A DNA stretch of 64,000 nt from Corynebacterium sp. CNCTC7651 (lineage in GTDB: Bacteria > Actinomycetota > Actinomycetes > Mycobacteriales > Mycobacteriaceae), in assembly GCF_021496665.1 (NCBI RefSeq), contig NZ_CP071246.1:1116001-1180000 (forward strand), in the 5' to 3' direction. Numbering within the stretch: the first letter of the stretch is position 1; every line of letters starts with the position of its first letter. Position numbers and translations under genes: made by a program. The notes under the pieces are model-generated. The model made no database searches. It had not been told where the DNA came from and worked only from the letters and a program-made list of their open reading frames with translations. This document shows, piece by piece, positions 17,853 through 27,872 of the stretch.

Positions 17853-18518
17853 TTAACCCACTAGCTCGGCGAACCACTCGTCAACATCCGCCGCTCCCGC
17901 GCCCACGAAGCGGGCGGGATCGAACACGGAAACTCCCTCCGGCACCGACTCGGAAAGCCCAAGCACCCGGCACCCTGCCCCGGCTGCCGCGCTCATGCCG
18001 GACCAGGAATCCTCGAACACCAGGCACTCCCCCGGCGCGGCTCCGACGCGACGGGCCGCCTCCAGGTACATGTCTGGCGCGGGCTTGGGCCGGCCAACTT
18101 CGTTCCCGGTGATGGTGTCCACGAAGAACTCGCGTCCAATCGCGTCGATGCACGGGTCCGCCAGCGAGCGTTCCGTGTTCGTGGTCACCAGCATCGGCAT
18201 CCCGCGGGCCGCAAGCGATGCCAACACCCCCTCCACGCCTGGGTTCAGCTCGATCCCGCCCGCGAACAGCTCGCGCATGCGGGAGAACATCCAGGTTTTG
18301 TACAGGTGAGCGTCGTCAAGCGAAAGCTCCCTGCCCGCCCACGCCGCGACGATGCGCAAGGTGTTGTCGAAGCTGCCGCCCACGGTGCGCTCGCGGACCT
18401 CGGGCGTGAGCGGTCGGCCGAGGAGTTCGCCGAGCTCGTACGTGGCCTGGCCCCAGAGTGGCTCGGTGTCGATGAGGGTGCCGTCCATGTCCCAGAACAC
18501 GGCGGCGGGGCTACTCAA
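17853..18518 (-). CDS. HAD-superfamily phosphatase (beta-phosphoglucomutase-like)
   Basis: About 221 residues. Motif [14 protein letters not shown] has the nucleophilic Asp, motif II is VTTNTE, motif III lysine is in [10 protein letters not shown], and motif IV is VFEDSWSG. The cap domain is the small helical type inserted after motif I. The substrate is unknown; such enzymes act on sugar or nucleotide phosphates. The likely start is TTG 18518, which overlaps the end of the upstream gene by 8 bp and places the motif I Asp about nine residues in, as is normal. A homologue sits next to hisE in C. glutamicum. Confidence 0.87.
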   Translation of the reverse strand: MSSPAAVFWDMDGTLIDTEPLWGQATYELGELLGRPLTPEVRERTVGGSFDNTLRIVAAWAGRELSLDDAHLYKTWMFSRMRELFAGGIELNPGVEGVLASLAARGMPMLVTTNTERSLADPCIDAIGREFFVDTITGNEVGRPKPAPDMYLEAARRVGAAPGECLVFEDSWSGMSAAAGAGCRVLGLSESVPEGVSVFDPARFVGAGAADVDEWFAELVG

Positions 18519-18906
18519 TTTCCGGCAGCTCCTTGAGCGCCTCATCGGTCGCGCCGGTGGCCGCGGCGGCGCGGAAGACCAGGGACTCAATGTCCGCCTT
18601 CTCCTCCGGCTCCAGCACGGCGTTGGCGTACTTCTCGTTGAAATCATCCAGGTTGGCGTAGAACGGCTTCACCACGGCGGCGAGGCGCTCGCCCTCCGGG
18701 TCATCCTCAACCAAGTCGAGTGCGTCGAGGAACATCTCAATCAGCGCCTTGAGCTCCGGCAGCACCTCCGGGTCGAAGGGCTCGTCCCACAGCTCCTTAT
18801 CGTCCTCGGAGAGGTAGGAGCCGGTGGCGAAAGTGCGCAGGTCATCGATGAATTCATCAACGTCCGGCTGGAACTGGGCGCGGATGGAACTTTCCGGGGC
18901 GGTCAT
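18511..18906 (-). CDS. Conserved acidic protein of unknown function
   Basis: A 131-residue, strongly acidic, soluble protein with no signal or membrane segment. Predicted helical; it contains the segment FDPEVLPELKALIEMFLDAL and a C-terminal Ala-rich helix. I do not recognise a catalytic motif. It overlaps the HAD gene by 8 bp and ends a set with mshC upstream (21 bp gap), so it is probably co-transcribed with both. A role linked to either cannot be stated. Confidence 0.75.
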   Translation of the reverse strand: MTAPESSIRAQFQPDVDEFIDDLRTFATGSYLSEDDKELWDEPFDPEVLPELKALIEMFLDALDLVEDDPEGERLAAVVKPFYANLDDFNEKYANAVLEPEEKADIESLVFRAAAATGATDEALKELPEIE

Positions 18907-18927
18907 AGCCGTAATTGTTCCCGAAAC

Positions 18928-20205
18928 CTACGCCGGGCGCACGCCAAGCAGCCCGTCCAGCGCTGCGGCGAGGATCCCGCCGTGGTCCCCCGGGGCGGCA
19001 TCCACAATCTCCAACGCGCGCGGCGTGTCCAGGTCCTGCGCAAGGGCTTCCCTGAGCTTATCGACGGTTGCCAGCACCGCCTCCTCGTCCGCCTCCCGCG
19101 CGAGCATGTCGCGCCAGACCGCCAGGCGCTCCTCGGCGCGGTCTAGGGCCTCGTAGGAGAAGTCGCGGTCAGCGCGGTAGTGGCCGGCGAAGACCGCGAG
19201 GCGGATGGCGGACGGGTGGTGGCCCTCATCGGCGAGCTTGTGCACAAAGACGAGGTTGCCCAGGGACTTGGACATTTTCACCCCGTCCAGCGCGATCATG
19301 CCCGCGTGCACGTAGTGGCCGGCCATGCGGGGTACGTCGAAGGCTGCCTCCGCGTGGGCGGCGGAGAACTCGTGGTGCGGAAACGCCAGGTCGCTGCCGC
19401 CGCCCTGGATGGCGAAGTGGGATCCGAGCCTGGTGGTGGCAATGGCGGAGCACTCGATGTGCCAGCCCGGGCGCCCGGGGCCGAACGGTGACTCCCACGC
19501 GGGCTCCCCTTCGCGGTGGCCGCGCCACAGCAGCGCGTCGAGCGGGTCGCGCTTGCCGGGGCGCTCCGGGTCGCCGCCGCGCTCCGCGAAATAGGCCTCC
19601 ATGGTGGCGCGGTCCAGGTTGGACTCGTAACCAAACTGCTCGGTGGCGGTGATCGGCGCGTAGATGTCGGTGGCGCCTGTGTCCGGGTCCTCCAACGCGT
19701 ACGCCGCGCCAAGCTCCAGCAGGCGCTGAACCATCGCAATGACTTCGTCGATGGATTCCATCGCGCCGACGTACTCCCGCGGCGGGATGACGGCAAGCGC
19801 CTCCATGTCGCTGCGGAACAGATCAATCTGGCTGGTGCCCAGTTCGCGCCAGTCCACCCCGTCGCGCTCGGCGCGCTCGAACAGCGGATCATCCACGTCG
19901 GTGATGTTCTGCACGTAATGGACTTTGTGGCCGTTGGCCAGCAGCTGGCGTTGGATCAGGTCGAAGGTGAGGTAGGTAGCGGCGTGGCCGAGGTGCGTGG
20001 AATCGTACGGCGTGATGCCGCAGACGTACATGCCAACTTCGCGGCGTGCGTGGCCCGCTCCGTGGCCCGCTCCGTCGCCGGTGTCATGAGCGGTGTCCCC
20101 GGGAACGTCGACAAGCTTCGTGCTCTGGTCAGCGGTGTCGAAGAGGGCGAGCGGGACCGGGGTGCCGCCCACGGCGGGAACGTGCGGGTGTGGCCAAGAC
20201 TGCAT
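18928..20205 (-). CDS. mshC: Cysteine:glucosaminyl-inositol ligase of mycothiol synthesis
   Basis: A 425-residue class I aminoacyl-tRNA-synthetase-like ligase that joins cysteine to GlcN-inositol with ATP. Family marks: zinc Cys in [17 protein letters not shown], which also holds the HIGH-type motif; WHIECSAI with the second zinc Cys; and VKMSKSLGN as the KMSKS loop. Presence of mshC implies mycothiol, typical of actinobacteria. Compared with the family the N-terminus has a Gly/His/Asp-rich insert (about residues 38-52) just before the first catalytic block, partly made by a 12-bp duplication. TAGGCT lies 7 nt before the ATG. Confidence 0.95.
   Translation of the reverse strand: MQSWPHPHVPAVGGTPVPLALFDTADQSTKLVDVPGDTAHDTGDGAGHGAGHARREVGMYVCGITPYDSTHLGHAATYLTFDLIQRQLLANGHKVHYVQNITDVDDPLFERAERDGVDWRELGTSQIDLFRSDMEALAVIPPREYVGAMESIDEVIAMVQRLLELGAAYALEDPDTGATDIYAPITATEQFGYESNLDRATMEAYFAERGGDPERPGKRDPLDALLWRGHREGEPAWESPFGPGRPGWHIECSAIATTRLGSHFAIQGGGSDLAFPHHEFSAAHAEAAFDVPRMAGHYVHAGMIALDGVKMSKSLGNLVFVHKLADEGHHPSAIRLAVFAGHYRADRDFSYEALDRAEERLAVWRDMLAREADEEAVLATVDKLREALAQDLDTPRALEIVDAAPGDHGGILAAALDGLLGVRPA
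20050..20073 (-). repeat. 12-bp direct duplication inside mshC
   Basis: The plus-strand unit gtggcccgctcc occurs twice in tandem (20050-20061 and 20062-20073). It encodes the GAGHGAGH run in a variable N-terminal insert of MshC. Confidence 0.85.
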
Positions 20206-20212
20206 GGCGGCC

Positions 20213-20218
20213 AGCCTA
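20213..20218 (-). promoter_or_regulatory. -10 hexamer for leaderless mshC transcript
   Basis: TAGGCT on the minus strand 7 nt before the ATG, within the 13-bp gap to uppP. Confidence 0.5.
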
Positions 20219-21058
20219 CTAGTAGGCGTGCATCACACCAGTGCCCAGCAGCACCATGACGATGATGCCGAGTGGGATGCGGTACGCCGCGAACCAGGCG
20301 AAGGAATGGTGGGAGACGAACTTGAGCAGCCACGCAATGGAGACGTAGCCCAGCACGAAGCCGATGCCGGAACCCACAAGCAGCTGCAACCCGGTAGCGG
20401 CCTGGCCCGCCTGGGGGTCAAACGCGTCCGGCAAGGAGAACAGCCCCGAAGCCAACACCGCCGGGATAGCCAGCAGGAAGGAAAAGCGGGTGGCCACTTC
20501 GCGGTCCAGGTTGAGGAAGAGGCCGCCGGAGATGGTGCCGCCAGAGCGGGACACGCCGGGGATGAGCGCCAGGCACTGCCACAGGCCCATGACGATGGCA
20601 TCCTTCATCGTCAGCTCCTCAAACCCGCGGGTCTTCTTGCCCTGCCGCTCCGCGAGGATGAACACGAAAGAGAAGACGATGAGCACCGTCGCGGTGATCC
20701 ACAGGTTGCGGAAGTTCTCCCGGATCAAATCCTTCAGCAGCACGCCCGCCAGGCCGACGGGGATGGTGCCAACGATGACCATCCAACCCATCCGGTAATC
20801 AAAGCCGCGCTTCGATTTGTCGAAGAGTCCCGCAAACCACGCGGTGAGGATGCGCCAGATGTCCTTGGCAAAGTAGACCAGCACGGCAAGTTCCGTGCCT
20901 AGCTGGATCACCGCGGTAAAGCTCGCGCCGGCGTCCTGTCCCCAGAACAGCTCGGAGACGATGCGCAGGTGGCCCGAGGAGGATACGGGGAGGAACTCCG
21001 TCAGGCCCTGCACCACGGAGAGGACAATGACTTGCAGCCAGCTCATCGTTTCAGTCAC
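20219..21058 (-). CDS. uppP: Undecaprenyl-diphosphatase UppP (BacA)
   Basis: About 279 residues with seven to eight membrane segments. It contains [16 protein letters not shown] near the start, the acidic [11 protein letters not shown] motif and [10 protein letters not shown], all diagnostic of BacA/UppP. It recycles the undecaprenyl carrier for cell-wall synthesis and confers bacitracin tolerance. The GTG at 21058 (VTETMSW) is chosen because TAGTGT lies 8 nt upstream; ATG 21046 is an alternative. It is divergent from lppL, as in mycobacteria. Confidence 0.94.
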   Translation of the reverse strand: MTETMSWLQVIVLSVVQGLTEFLPVSSSGHLRIVSELFWGQDAGASFTAVIQLGTELAVLVYFAKDIWRILTAWFAGLFDKSKRGFDYRMGWMVIVGTIPVGLAGVLLKDLIRENFRNLWITATVLIVFSFVFILAERQGKKTRGFEELTMKDAIVMGLWQCLALIPGVSRSGGTISGGLFLNLDREVATRFSFLLAIPAVLASGLFSLPDAFDPQAGQAATGLQLLVGSGIGFVLGYVSIAWLLKFVSHHSFAWFAAYRIPLGIIVMVLLGTGVMHAY

Positions 21059-21066
21059 GCCAGCAC

Positions 21067-21072
21067 ACACTA
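21067..21072 (-). promoter_or_regulatory. -10 hexamer for leaderless uppP transcript
   Basis: TAGTGT on the minus strand, 8 nt before the GTG at 21058. Confidence 0.45.
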
Positions 21073-21118
21073 CTCGCCCACGCCCGCTCCAAGGACCGGG
21101 CGCGCAGGGGCAGGTTGC

Positions 21119-21124
21119 TAGGGT
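21119..21124 (+). promoter_or_regulatory. -10 hexamer for leaderless lppL transcript
   Basis: TAGGGT, 8 nt before the GTG at 21133. It supports that start over the TTG at 21115. Confidence 0.5.
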
Positions 21125-21132
21125 TGAAGGCT

Positions 21133-22176
21133 GTGAAACACTCCCGCATGTTTGTCGCGGCCGCGGCCTGCGCTGCCGCCGCGCTGTCCACGGCGTGCGG
21201 CGCCGGCCCCACCCAGCTCGCGGATGAGCTGGCGGTGAACATGGGCGACGCCTCCCCGGTCGCCTCTCCCCCCTCCCTGGACCGCTCGCAGCTCGCCGGC
21301 GAGGTGTGGGAGTTCGAAGCCGTGCGCGATCTGGATGCCACCGACGGGTTGATCGCCGCCCGCACCGAGTCCGCGTTGCACGTGGGCACCCTAGAGGAGT
21401 TCAAGGCGGGTAAGGCCAAGGCATACCCGCTGGACGCTGCGTGCGGGGACGCGTCCGGCAACGCCGGGACTTTCGCGGTGGGCTGCGGGGACAGCATCCG
21501 CCTCTTCACCGCCCAAGGCGAGGAGACCATTGCCACCGATGCCCCGGTCACTGCCGCGACCGTGACCACTACGGGCGAGGTGCTGGCCGGCAGCGACGCG
21601 GAGCGCACTGTCTGGCTGTACAAGGACGGGGAGCTGGCAAAGACCTTCTCCGTGGCGCGCGAAACGGACCAGATCCAGGCGGTGCCCGTCGAGGGGCAGC
21701 CGGACACCGTGGTGCGCACCAACAGCTTCGACACCACCATCCAGGACATGGACTGGCAAGGTGGGCGCCAGGGCGGTACCCTGCGCGTCGGCCTCGGCGT
21801 GGGCAAAGTGACCGGCGGGGAAAACGGCCTGGTACTCGCCGCGGATGCGACCGGTTCGCAGCTCCTCGTCTACACCACCGACGACATCATCCGTCTCCAG
21901 CAGATGGCCCCAGTGCCGGAGAGCCCGTGGGACGCCGCGTGGGATCCCGCGGAGCGCCTCGCCTGGGTCGCCTCCACCGCTGGCAACGTGGCCACCGGCT
22001 ACGACATCTCCCGCGGCGTGCCGCTCGAGCGCGCCTCCATCGCCACCGTCGCCGACCCGCAGAGCATTATTTCGCTTGACGACGGCACTTTGCTCATCGC
22101 CTCCGCCACCGGCGACGGGCTGCAAGTAGTACGCCCCACCGATAAGCAATTGCGAGACCTTCCGGAAGGAAAGTAA
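21133..22176 (+). CDS. lppL: LppL-like lipoprotein with beta-propeller-type repeats
   Basis: A 347-residue exported lipoprotein. The signal peptide has a basic start (VKHSR), a hydrophobic alanine-rich core and a lipobox ending LSTAC at about residue 21. The mature part shows repeated short beta-type segments typical of WD/NHL propellers, with no catalytic motif seen. The position between uppP and pyrD matches lppL (Rv2138) of M. tuberculosis. Its function is unknown there too. The stop codon shares one base with the pyrD ATG, so the two are co-translated. Confidence 0.85.
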   Translation: MKHSRMFVAAAACAAAALSTACGAGPTQLADELAVNMGDASPVASPPSLDRSQLAGEVWEFEAVRDLDATDGLIAARTESALHVGTLEEFKAGKAKAYPLDAACGDASGNAGTFAVGCGDSIRLFTAQGEETIATDAPVTAATVTTTGEVLAGSDAERTVWLYKDGELAKTFSVARETDQIQAVPVEGQPDTVVRTNSFDTTIQDMDWQGGRQGGTLRVGLGVGKVTGGENGLVLAADATGSQLLVYTTDDIIRLQQMAPVPESPWDAAWDPAERLAWVASTAGNVATGYDISRGVPLERASIATVADPQSIISLDDGTLLIASATGDGLQVVRPTDKQLRDLPEGK

Positions 22177-23261
22177 TGAGCCTCTACGAGCGCGCCCTCA
22201 AAGTCATGTTCCTGCTCCCGCCGGAGCGCATCCACGGCATCATCAGCGGCGCACTCGGCGTGCTGCACGCGGTGAAGCCGGCGAACCGCGCCATGGAGCG
22301 CGTCGTGCGCGTGCACGATCCGGTGCTGTGCCAGGAGCTCTTCGGTGTCGAGTTCCCCGCCCCGCTCGGCCTCGCGGCGGGCTTTGACAAGAACGCCGCC
22401 GAGGTGGACGCGTGGGGTGCGCTCGGCTTTGGCTACGCCGAGATGGGCACCGTGACCCCAAAGCCGCAGCCCGGCAACCCGGCGCCGCGTCTGTTCCGGC
22501 TCCCGGCCGACAAGGCGATCTTGAACCGCATGGGCTTCAACAACGAGGGCGCCTTGAAGGTCGCCGAAAACCTGCGCGCCCGAAAGTCCAGCGACGTGGT
22601 GGGCATCAACATCGGCAAGAACAAGACCGCAGAGGACGCGGTGGCGGATTACCGCGCGGGCGCGACCGCGCTTGGGCCGCTTGCGGACTATCTGGTAGTC
22701 AACGTCTCCTCCCCCAACACCCCGGGCCTGCGCGACCTGCAGGCCGTGGAAGAGCTGCGCCCAATCCTGAGCTTGGTTAAGGAGTCCACCGAGACCCCGG
22801 TGCTAGTGAAGATTGCGCCGGATCTCTCCGATGAGGACATCGATGCCGTAGCGGATCTTGCCGTAGAGCTTGGCCTTGCCGGCATCGTGGCCACCAACAC
22901 CACCATTTCCCGCGAGGGGCTCACCACGCCTGCGGACGAGGTGGAGGCGATGGGAGCAGGCGGCATCTCCGGCGCCCCGCTGGCGGAGCGTTCACTGGAG
23001 GTACTGAAGCGCCTGCATGACCGGGTGGGCGATCAGCTAGTGCTGGTGAGCGTGGGCGGTATCTCTACCCCGGAACAGGCGTGGGAGCGCATCGCCGCCG
23101 GTGCCAGCCTGCTGCAGGGGTACACCCCGTTCATTTACGGCGGGCTGGGCTGGATCCGCGGAATCCACACCGGGCTGGCCGCCCAGGTGCGGGCACACGG
23201 GTTGAGCAATATTTCGGAGGCTGTGGGCTCCGGCCTTACATGGCGCTCCGACGCAAAATAA
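22176..23261 (+). CDS. pyrD: Dihydroorotate dehydrogenase (quinone), class 2
   Basis: A 361-residue FMN enzyme that oxidises dihydroorotate to orotate with quinone as acceptor at the membrane. The N-terminal helical extension (residues 1-50) is the class 2 membrane-contact domain. FMN-barrel marks include [21 protein letters not shown], and [11 protein letters not shown] with the catalytic Ser. It is translationally coupled to lppL. The 3' end overlaps the small membrane-protein gene on the other strand by 26 bp. Confidence 0.96.
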   Translation: MSLYERALKVMFLLPPERIHGIISGALGVLHAVKPANRAMERVVRVHDPVLCQELFGVEFPAPLGLAAGFDKNAAEVDAWGALGFGYAEMGTVTPKPQPGNPAPRLFRLPADKAILNRMGFNNEGALKVAENLRARKSSDVVGINIGKNKTAEDAVADYRAGATALGPLADYLVVNVSSPNTPGLRDLQAVEELRPILSLVKESTETPVLVKIAPDLSDEDIDAVADLAVELGLAGIVATNTTISREGLTTPADEVEAMGAGGISGAPLAERSLEVLKRLHDRVGDQLVLVSVGGISTPEQAWERIAAGASLLQGYTPFIYGGLGWIRGIHTGLAAQVRAHGLSNISEAVGSGLTWRSDAK

Positions 23262-23583
23262 GCGAGCACAACAGCGCGCCGACGGCCCAGAGCGCCAGCC
23301 AGTAAGACTGGGTGGCGGCGAGCTCCGTGTTCGGCATGACTACGCCTACGCCCAAAAGCACTACGGCGATGATGAGCGCGACAAGCTGCTTCCTCGAGCC
23401 GCCCTGCTCCTTGCTGAAGGTGGCGAAGGATCCGAAGATGACGGCCGCAACCACCGTGCACAGGAACTGCGGCGTGATGGTGTACACGGTCTCGCCTCGC
23501 AGAAACGCCAGGAACGCAAAAAGGAAAAGCACGAGGGCGAGCGCGACAAACGCGCCGCCCGCGCGCAGCTGAATTGGCACCAT
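23236..23583 (-). CDS. Small four-helix membrane protein, unknown function
   Basis: A 115-residue protein with four hydrophobic segments: [20 protein letters not shown], then [34 protein letters not shown] and [16 protein letters not shown]. It has short loops and a basic C-terminus (LRRSAM). I recognise no family. The ATG at 23583 is preceded by TAACCT with an 8-nt spacer, supporting this start over longer readings. It is convergent with pyrD and overlaps it. Confidence 0.8.
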   Translation of the reverse strand: MVPIQLRAGGAFVALALVLFLFAFLAFLRGETVYTITPQFLCTVVAAVIFGSFATFSKEQGGSRKQLVALIIAVVLLGVGVVMPNTELAATQSYWLALWAVGALLCSLILRRSAM

Positions 23584-23591
23584 GCCGGTAG

Positions 23592-23597
23592 AGGTTA
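23592..23597 (-). promoter_or_regulatory. -10 hexamer for the small membrane-protein gene
   Basis: TAACCT on the minus strand, 8 nt before the ATG at 23583. Confidence 0.4.
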
Positions 23598-23608
23598 CCG
23601 GGCGCGGC

Positions 23609-24151
23609 CTACTCGTTCTCGTACCAGCCCCAGATGATGGTGCGGCCGAGGGTGTGGAAGTAGAGGTTGAAACCGAGCTGGGTGGGGTTGGCAATGCTGT
23701 CCGCGTCTAGCTCCGTGTCCACCGCGTGAACGGCGAAGAGGTAGCGGTGCGGGCCGTGCCCGGCCGGCGGGTTCGCGCCGTAGTAGCCCTTAACACCGGA
23801 ATCGCCGGTGAGCACCACGGCACCCACGCCGAGGCCGTCCTCCGAGCCCGCGCCGGCGGGTAGCTCGGTGACATCGGCCGGGATGTTGAAGGCGGACCAG
23901 TGCCAGAAACCGGACGCAGTCGGTGCGTCCGGGTCGAAGCAGGTCACTGCCAGGGTCTTGGTGCCCTCCGGCAGGCCGGACCACGCGAGCTGCGGGCTGG
24001 TTGCGTCATCGCCTGCGTGCTTGTCATCCAGACGCTCGCCGTCCGTGATGTCGGTGGAGGTGAGCTCGAAGGACGGCACGTCCTTCAGCGGGGCGTACGG
24101 GTCCGGGCCCGGGAAACGGTCAGAAACATAGGTCGGGTTCGAAGTAGCCAT
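23609..24151 (-). CDS. PEBP family protein (YbhB/YbcL type)
   Basis: A 180-residue phosphatidylethanolamine-binding-like protein without a signal peptide. The ligand-pocket blocks are present: CFDPDAPT, HWSAFNIP and GHGPHRYLFAVHAVD. The mycobacterial counterpart (Rv2140c) lies in the same position beside pyrD. The family binds phospholipids or anionic ligands; bacterial roles are unclear. It ends 25 bp before the small membrane-protein start on the same strand. Confidence 0.9.
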   Translation of the reverse strand: MATSNPTYVSDRFPGPDPYAPLKDVPSFELTSTDITDGERLDDKHAGDDATSPQLAWSGLPEGTKTLAVTCFDPDAPTASGFWHWSAFNIPADVTELPAGAGSEDGLGVGAVVLTGDSGVKGYYGANPPAGHGPHRYLFAVHAVDTELDADSIANPTQLGFNLYFHTLGRTIIWGWYENE

Positions 24152-24172
24152 GCCCCCACTTCTACCGGAGCA

Positions 24173-25987
24173 TCAGTGACCGCCGCCACTCCACGCCGCA
24201 AAGAGTTGCGCGTATCTCCCCTGGGCGGCGAGGAGCTGCTCGTGGGTGCCGTCCTCGATGATCTTGCCTTCCGACATCACCAGGATCCGATCCGCCTCCT
24301 TCGCCTGGTCTAGGCGGTGGGCAACGACGAGGGAGGTCGCGCGTTCCGCCAGCGCTGCGGCGGCCGCCTCGAGCGTGTTTGTGTCGTCGCTGCCGGCCTC
24401 CGCGGTCGCTTCATCCAAGATCAGCACCTGCGGCTTCGCCAGCGCCACGCGCGCGAGAGCAATCTGCTGTTCCACTTCCGGCGGCAGATCCTCTGCGCCC
24501 GCGCCCACCAGCGTGTCCATCCCTTCCGGGAACAGGCGTTGGAAGTTCACCGAGCCTGGGTCCAGACCGACAAGCCCCAGCGCCGAAGCAAGCTCCGCGT
24601 CGCTCGCCCCTGGTGCCGCCATCGCTAAGTCCTCCCGCAGCGAGCCCGCGAACACGTGCACTTCCTGGCTCACCAGCGTGACGTTGCGGGAGGTCCACAC
24701 ATCGCTCACGCTGCCAGTATCCACCCCGCCGATGCGAATCGTCCCGCCCGTCGGCTCTACAAGCCCAGCGATCAGCGCGGCCAGCGTGGATTTGCCCGCG
24801 CCGGAAGTACCCACCAGCGCCGTCGTCGATCCGGGCTCAAGCGTCACCGAGAGGTCCTCGATCACGTTGGCCCCGCCCGGGTACGCGAACGTCACGCGGT
24901 CGATCTCCACCGCGGGCGGCTGCATGAGGTCCGCGGGCATGGAGGCGGCAGAGCGGCCGGCGTGAAGCGTGGCAAGGCTCACGGCGCGGCCCAGCGACGT
25001 CGCGGCGGATTGCAGCTCGCCCACGAAGAAGATGGCGTTGAACACCATCACCTCGGCGCGCACCACCAGAAACGCCGCCGCGGATGCTTGGCCCGGCGTA
25101 AGCGTGCCGTTGTTCGCCAGATAGCCGCCCAGCAGCAACGTGGCGATCAGCCAAGCGCCGAAGGCCCATTGGCCAATGCCCGTCATACGAATGAACCACG
25201 GCGCGCGGTCCATTTCGGCGCGGACCGCGCCCCACGATGCGCCCCGCATGCGTTCGAGCGCCCACCGCTCGAGCCCGAACGCGCGCAGCGTCGGCCGCCC
25301 GCGCAGGGTGTCCAGCAGCACGGCGTTGCGGCGTGCTTCGGCGACACTCACCGCGTTAGTGACCTGCGGAATGCTGCGGATGACTTCACGGGCAAAGGGA
25401 TACGTGGCGGCCGCGACGATCAGGAAGATGAGGAGAAAACGAACGTCGATAAGCGTGAGGCTCAGGGCGGTCAGCGGGAAGACGAAGACGGTGGTGAGCA
25501 CGCGCACGCCGATGCGGGAGACAACGCTGACCACGTCGTCGATGTCTTTCGTCATGCGGGTGATCACGTTGCCGGTGCCCAGCTCCATGACGCGCGGCAC
25601 CGGAGCGCGGAGGATGGCGTCGAGGCAGGCGCGGCGCAGGTCGATCGACGCGCGGCGGACCTTGGTGCCGATGGCGTAGTAGGAAACGTGGCGGAACGCG
25701 ATCTCGATGAGCATGAGCACCATCGCGCCCGCGATCGCCGCGATGAACGCGCGCGGGCCGGATCCGAGACCGGGGACTGCCCCACCGCTCAGCGCGTCGA
25801 CGCTGCGGCCGAAGAGGTTCGCCTGCAGGTTGTAGCAGACCACGATGATGATGTGCAGCAGGCCAATCCACAGCCACCACCCTTTGCTCAGAGCATTGGG
25901 CAGCGCGGCAAGGTACGCGAAAGATTCGCGCACGCTGGCTGGCGCGACCGCGTCCGCGCGCTCGTAGCCGTTCACCGGAGCACTCAC
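24173..25987 (-). CDS. ABC exporter half-transporter with intact ATP site but degenerate signature motif
   Basis: A 604-residue type IV exporter subunit: six membrane helices (residues about 35-330) and a C-terminal ATPase domain. Walker [11 protein letters not shown]-loop VSQEVHVF, Walker B VLILDEAT with the catalytic Glu, and the H-loop AHRLDQA are all intact. The LSGGQ signature is lost: the aligned segment reads [18 protein letters not shown]. It overlaps the upstream ABC gene by 4 bp (ATGA), so a heterodimer is expected. The partner has the reverse pattern, giving a single working composite ATP site. The substrate is unknown; lipid, peptide or drug export are possible. Confidence 0.92.
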   Translation of the reverse strand: MSAPVNGYERADAVAPASVRESFAYLAALPNALSKGWWLWIGLLHIIIVVCYNLQANLFGRSVDALSGGAVPGLGSGPRAFIAAIAGAMVLMLIEIAFRHVSYYAIGTKVRRASIDLRRACLDAILRAPVPRVMELGTGNVITRMTKDIDDVVSVVSRIGVRVLTTVFVFPLTALSLTLIDVRFLLIFLIVAAATYPFAREVIRSIPQVTNAVSVAEARRNAVLLDTLRGRPTLRAFGLERWALERMRGASWGAVRAEMDRAPWFIRMTGIGQWAFGAWLIATLLLGGYLANNGTLTPGQASAAAFLVVRAEVMVFNAIFFVGELQSAATSLGRAVSLATLHAGRSAASMPADLMQPPAVEIDRVTFAYPGGANVIEDLSVTLEPGSTTALVGTSGAGKSTLAALIAGLVEPTGGTIRIGGVDTGSVSDVWTSRNVTLVSQEVHVFAGSLREDLAMAAPGASDAELASALGLVGLDPGSVNFQRLFPEGMDTLVGAGAEDLPPEVEQQIALARVALAKPQVLILDEATAEAGSDDTNTLEAAAAALAERATSLVVAHRLDQAKEADRILVMSEGKIIEDGTHEQLLAAQGRYAQLFAAWSGGGH

Positions 25988-27528
25988 AGCGCCACCTCCT
26001 TGCCCGCCGCGCGCCAGGCGGCGTTCGATGTGATCACAATCGTCGTCTGATCAGCCCGCGCAGCGGCGACGGCGTGCACGACCTCTGCCTGGGTGACTGA
26101 GTCGAGTCCAGTCGTCGGGTCGTCAAGGATGAGCACCTCCGGCCCCGCCGCCAGCGCACGGGCAAGCGCCACGCGCTGCCGCTGACCGCCCGACAGGTTG
26201 AGACCGGCCTCGCCCAGCGGGGCGTCCGGCAACTCCCCGTTCGGCCCCAGGCCCCCGAGGCGCCGCAAGATGTCCTGGCAGTGCGCGGCGACCAGGGCCT
26301 GCTTGACAGTGTCCGAATCCAGCGTCCCCGTCGGGTTCACGTTGTCCTCGATCGTGCCTTCGAAGATGTTCACCGTGTGCGGCGGGTAGAGCACCTGCGG
26401 GTGCCCGCCCCATGCCTCCGCGGCGTGGAATGCGGCCTCGGTCGGCGGCAGGATCCACAAGCCCGGGCGGGGAAGCGTTGCGCTGGACTGCGGCGGCGCT
26501 TGCTCAGGCGAAGCGGCGACCTCCATGAGCTCCTCCACGCGGTTACCCGATGCGACCGCGCGGCCCCACTCACCCGCCAGGTCGCCGAACGCGAAGCCGG
26601 ACATGTTCAGCGCCGGCGGGATGAGCAGCGCGACGGCTGTCATCTCGCCGGGAGTGATCTCGCCGCGCAACGCCATGCTGGCGGCCACGGCCAAGATCAC
26701 CGCGTTGCACAACACCGCCGTGGCCTGCCGGGTAAAGCTCAAGATGGCATCGACACGCAGCTGGCGCATCATCGCCTCCAGCGCCTGCGTGGTGTTCCTG
26801 TTGAAACGGCGCGTGGTGGCATCCACCGCGCCCAGCCCTTTCACAGTGCGGAGGCCTTGCGCGACATCGGTCGCCTGCCCCGCTACTTTCGCTTCGGCCG
26901 CGCGGCGGATCAAAGAGACTTTGGTGATCGGCCCTGTGGTCAGGTAGGACACAAACGCGATGATCACCGCGCCGAGCGGAATCATGAGCGAAATCCACGG
27001 TGAGACCGGCCACATCGCCGCAATTGCGCCCACCGAGTACCCCACGGCCATGAGGGGGAAGGAAATGACGGAACGCACCGATGCAGTGGTGAATGTGTCC
27101 GCGTCCACCGTGTTGAGCACCGTGCCCGGGCTCAGCGCACCGGTGCCGTGATCAAGTACCCGCTGCGTCTCCACCAGCCGAGCGTTGTGCACGATGCGGC
27201 TCACGGCAGCGGTGGCCAAGCCGTCACCCGTCGCCTCGCCGACGAAGCTGAGGATGAAGATGCCGATCATCGTGGCTATCAACAGGCCGACGGACCTCAT
27301 CTCGCCGGCGATCAGCCCGTCCACCACGTTGCCAACCAGCACCGGCACAAACGCGGCGACGCCGGTGCCGATCAGGTAGCTGAGAATGTGCAGCGCCAGC
27401 ACGCCCGGGTACGCGGAAAGCATGTCGCGGGCAACGCGCACGCCAGTGGTCCACTTCTCGGGGTGCAGCGAGCGGTCATCGCCCGCGGGCGGCGCTGCGG
27501 GTACGAACCACCGGTAGGTGGCCATCAT
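25984..27528 (-). CDS. ABC exporter half-transporter lacking Walker A
   Basis: About 514 residues: a six-helix exporter domain (about 40-330) and a shortened ATPase domain. The A-loop and Walker A are absent. From the linker ([13 protein letters not shown]) the sequence goes within about 40 residues to the Q-loop ([20 protein letters not shown]), where about 90 residues are normal. The signature [17 protein letters not shown] is perfect. The catalytic Glu is Asp ([12 protein letters not shown]) and the H-loop His is missing (VITSNAAW). No P-loop is found in other frames, so this looks like an in-frame loss rather than a recent frameshift. Start: ATG 27528, or GTG 27546 if TACCGT 6 nt upstream is its -10. 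Confidence 0.9.
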   Translation of the reverse strand: MMATYRWFVPAAPPAGDDRSLHPEKWTTGVRVARDMLSAYPGVLALHILSYLIGTGVAAFVPVLVGNVVDGLIAGEMRSVGLLIATMIGIFILSFVGEATGDGLATAAVSRIVHNARLVETQRVLDHGTGALSPGTVLNTVDADTFTTASVRSVISFPLMAVGYSVGAIAAMWPVSPWISLMIPLGAVIIAFVSYLTTGPITKVSLIRRAAEAKVAGQATDVAQGLRTVKGLGAVDATTRRFNRNTTQALEAMMRQLRVDAILSFTRQATAVLCNAVILAVAASMALRGEITPGEMTAVALLIPPALNMSGFAFGDLAGEWGRAVASGNRVEELMEVAASPEQAPPQSSATLPRPGLWILPPTEAAFHAAEAWGGHPQVLYPPHTVNIFEGTIEDNVNPTGTLDSDTVKQALVAAHCQDILRRLGGLGPNGELPDAPLGEAGLNLSGGQRQRVALARALAAGPEVLILDDPTTGLDSVTQAEVVHAVAAARADQTTIVITSNAAWRAAGKEVAL

Positions 27529-27552
27529 TCTCGGGGCTGGAAGCACCCGAGC

Positions 27553-27558
27553 ACGGTA
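27553..27558 (-). promoter_or_regulatory. Possible -10 hexamer for the ABC exporter operon
   Basis: TACCGT on the minus strand, 6 nt before the in-frame GTG at 27546. Confidence 0.35.
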
Positions 27559-27652
27559 CCACAACCACCCCGCTGTGCTGGGGATTTGGCAGCCCCCGGC
27601 CCACCACATATAGTTCTACGAGTGCCTAGCCGAGAGGCTAACAACACCCAAA

Positions 27653-27738
27653 GCCCGGGTGGCGGAATGGCAGACGCGCTAGCTTGAGGTGCTAGTGTCC
27701 TATTAACGGACGTGGGGGTTCAAGTCCCCCCTCGGGCA
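27653..27738 (+). tRNA. tRNA-Leu (anticodon GAG)
   Basis: An 86-nt cloverleaf with the long variable arm of class II tRNAs. The acceptor GCCCGGG pairs with CTCGGGC (one G-U). The anticodon stem CTAGC/GCTAG encloses loop TTGAGGT, so the anticodon is GAG at 27686-27688, reading CUC and CUU. The T-arm GGGGGTTCAAGTCCCCC is perfect. The 3' CCA is not encoded (ACA follows the discriminator start). Confidence 0.95.
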
Positions 27739-27773
27739 CAGGCAGATACCGGTCCGGTGCACGTGGATTTTCC

Positions 27774-27793
27774 ACGGCAACGGGCCGTTTTTT
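27774..27793 (+). terminator. Probable terminator after tRNA-Leu
   Basis: ACGGC (27774-27778) pairs with GCCGT (27784-27788) around AACGG, followed by a T run. The stem is only 5 bp but the position, 36 bp after the tRNA, fits. Confidence 0.5.
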
Positions 27794-27872
27794 CGATCCA
27801 CACAGCAGCCCTCTGCGGCCCCCAGCGGCCCATATTGGCTCACACACGGCCCACAAACGGCAGGAGGCGGGC

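Noticed and set aside
26370..26573. Walker A of the degenerate ABC subunit present in another frame (recent frameshift)
   Set aside because: None of the other frames encodes GxxGxGKS/T, and the distance from the linker to the Q-loop is too short to contain the missing part.
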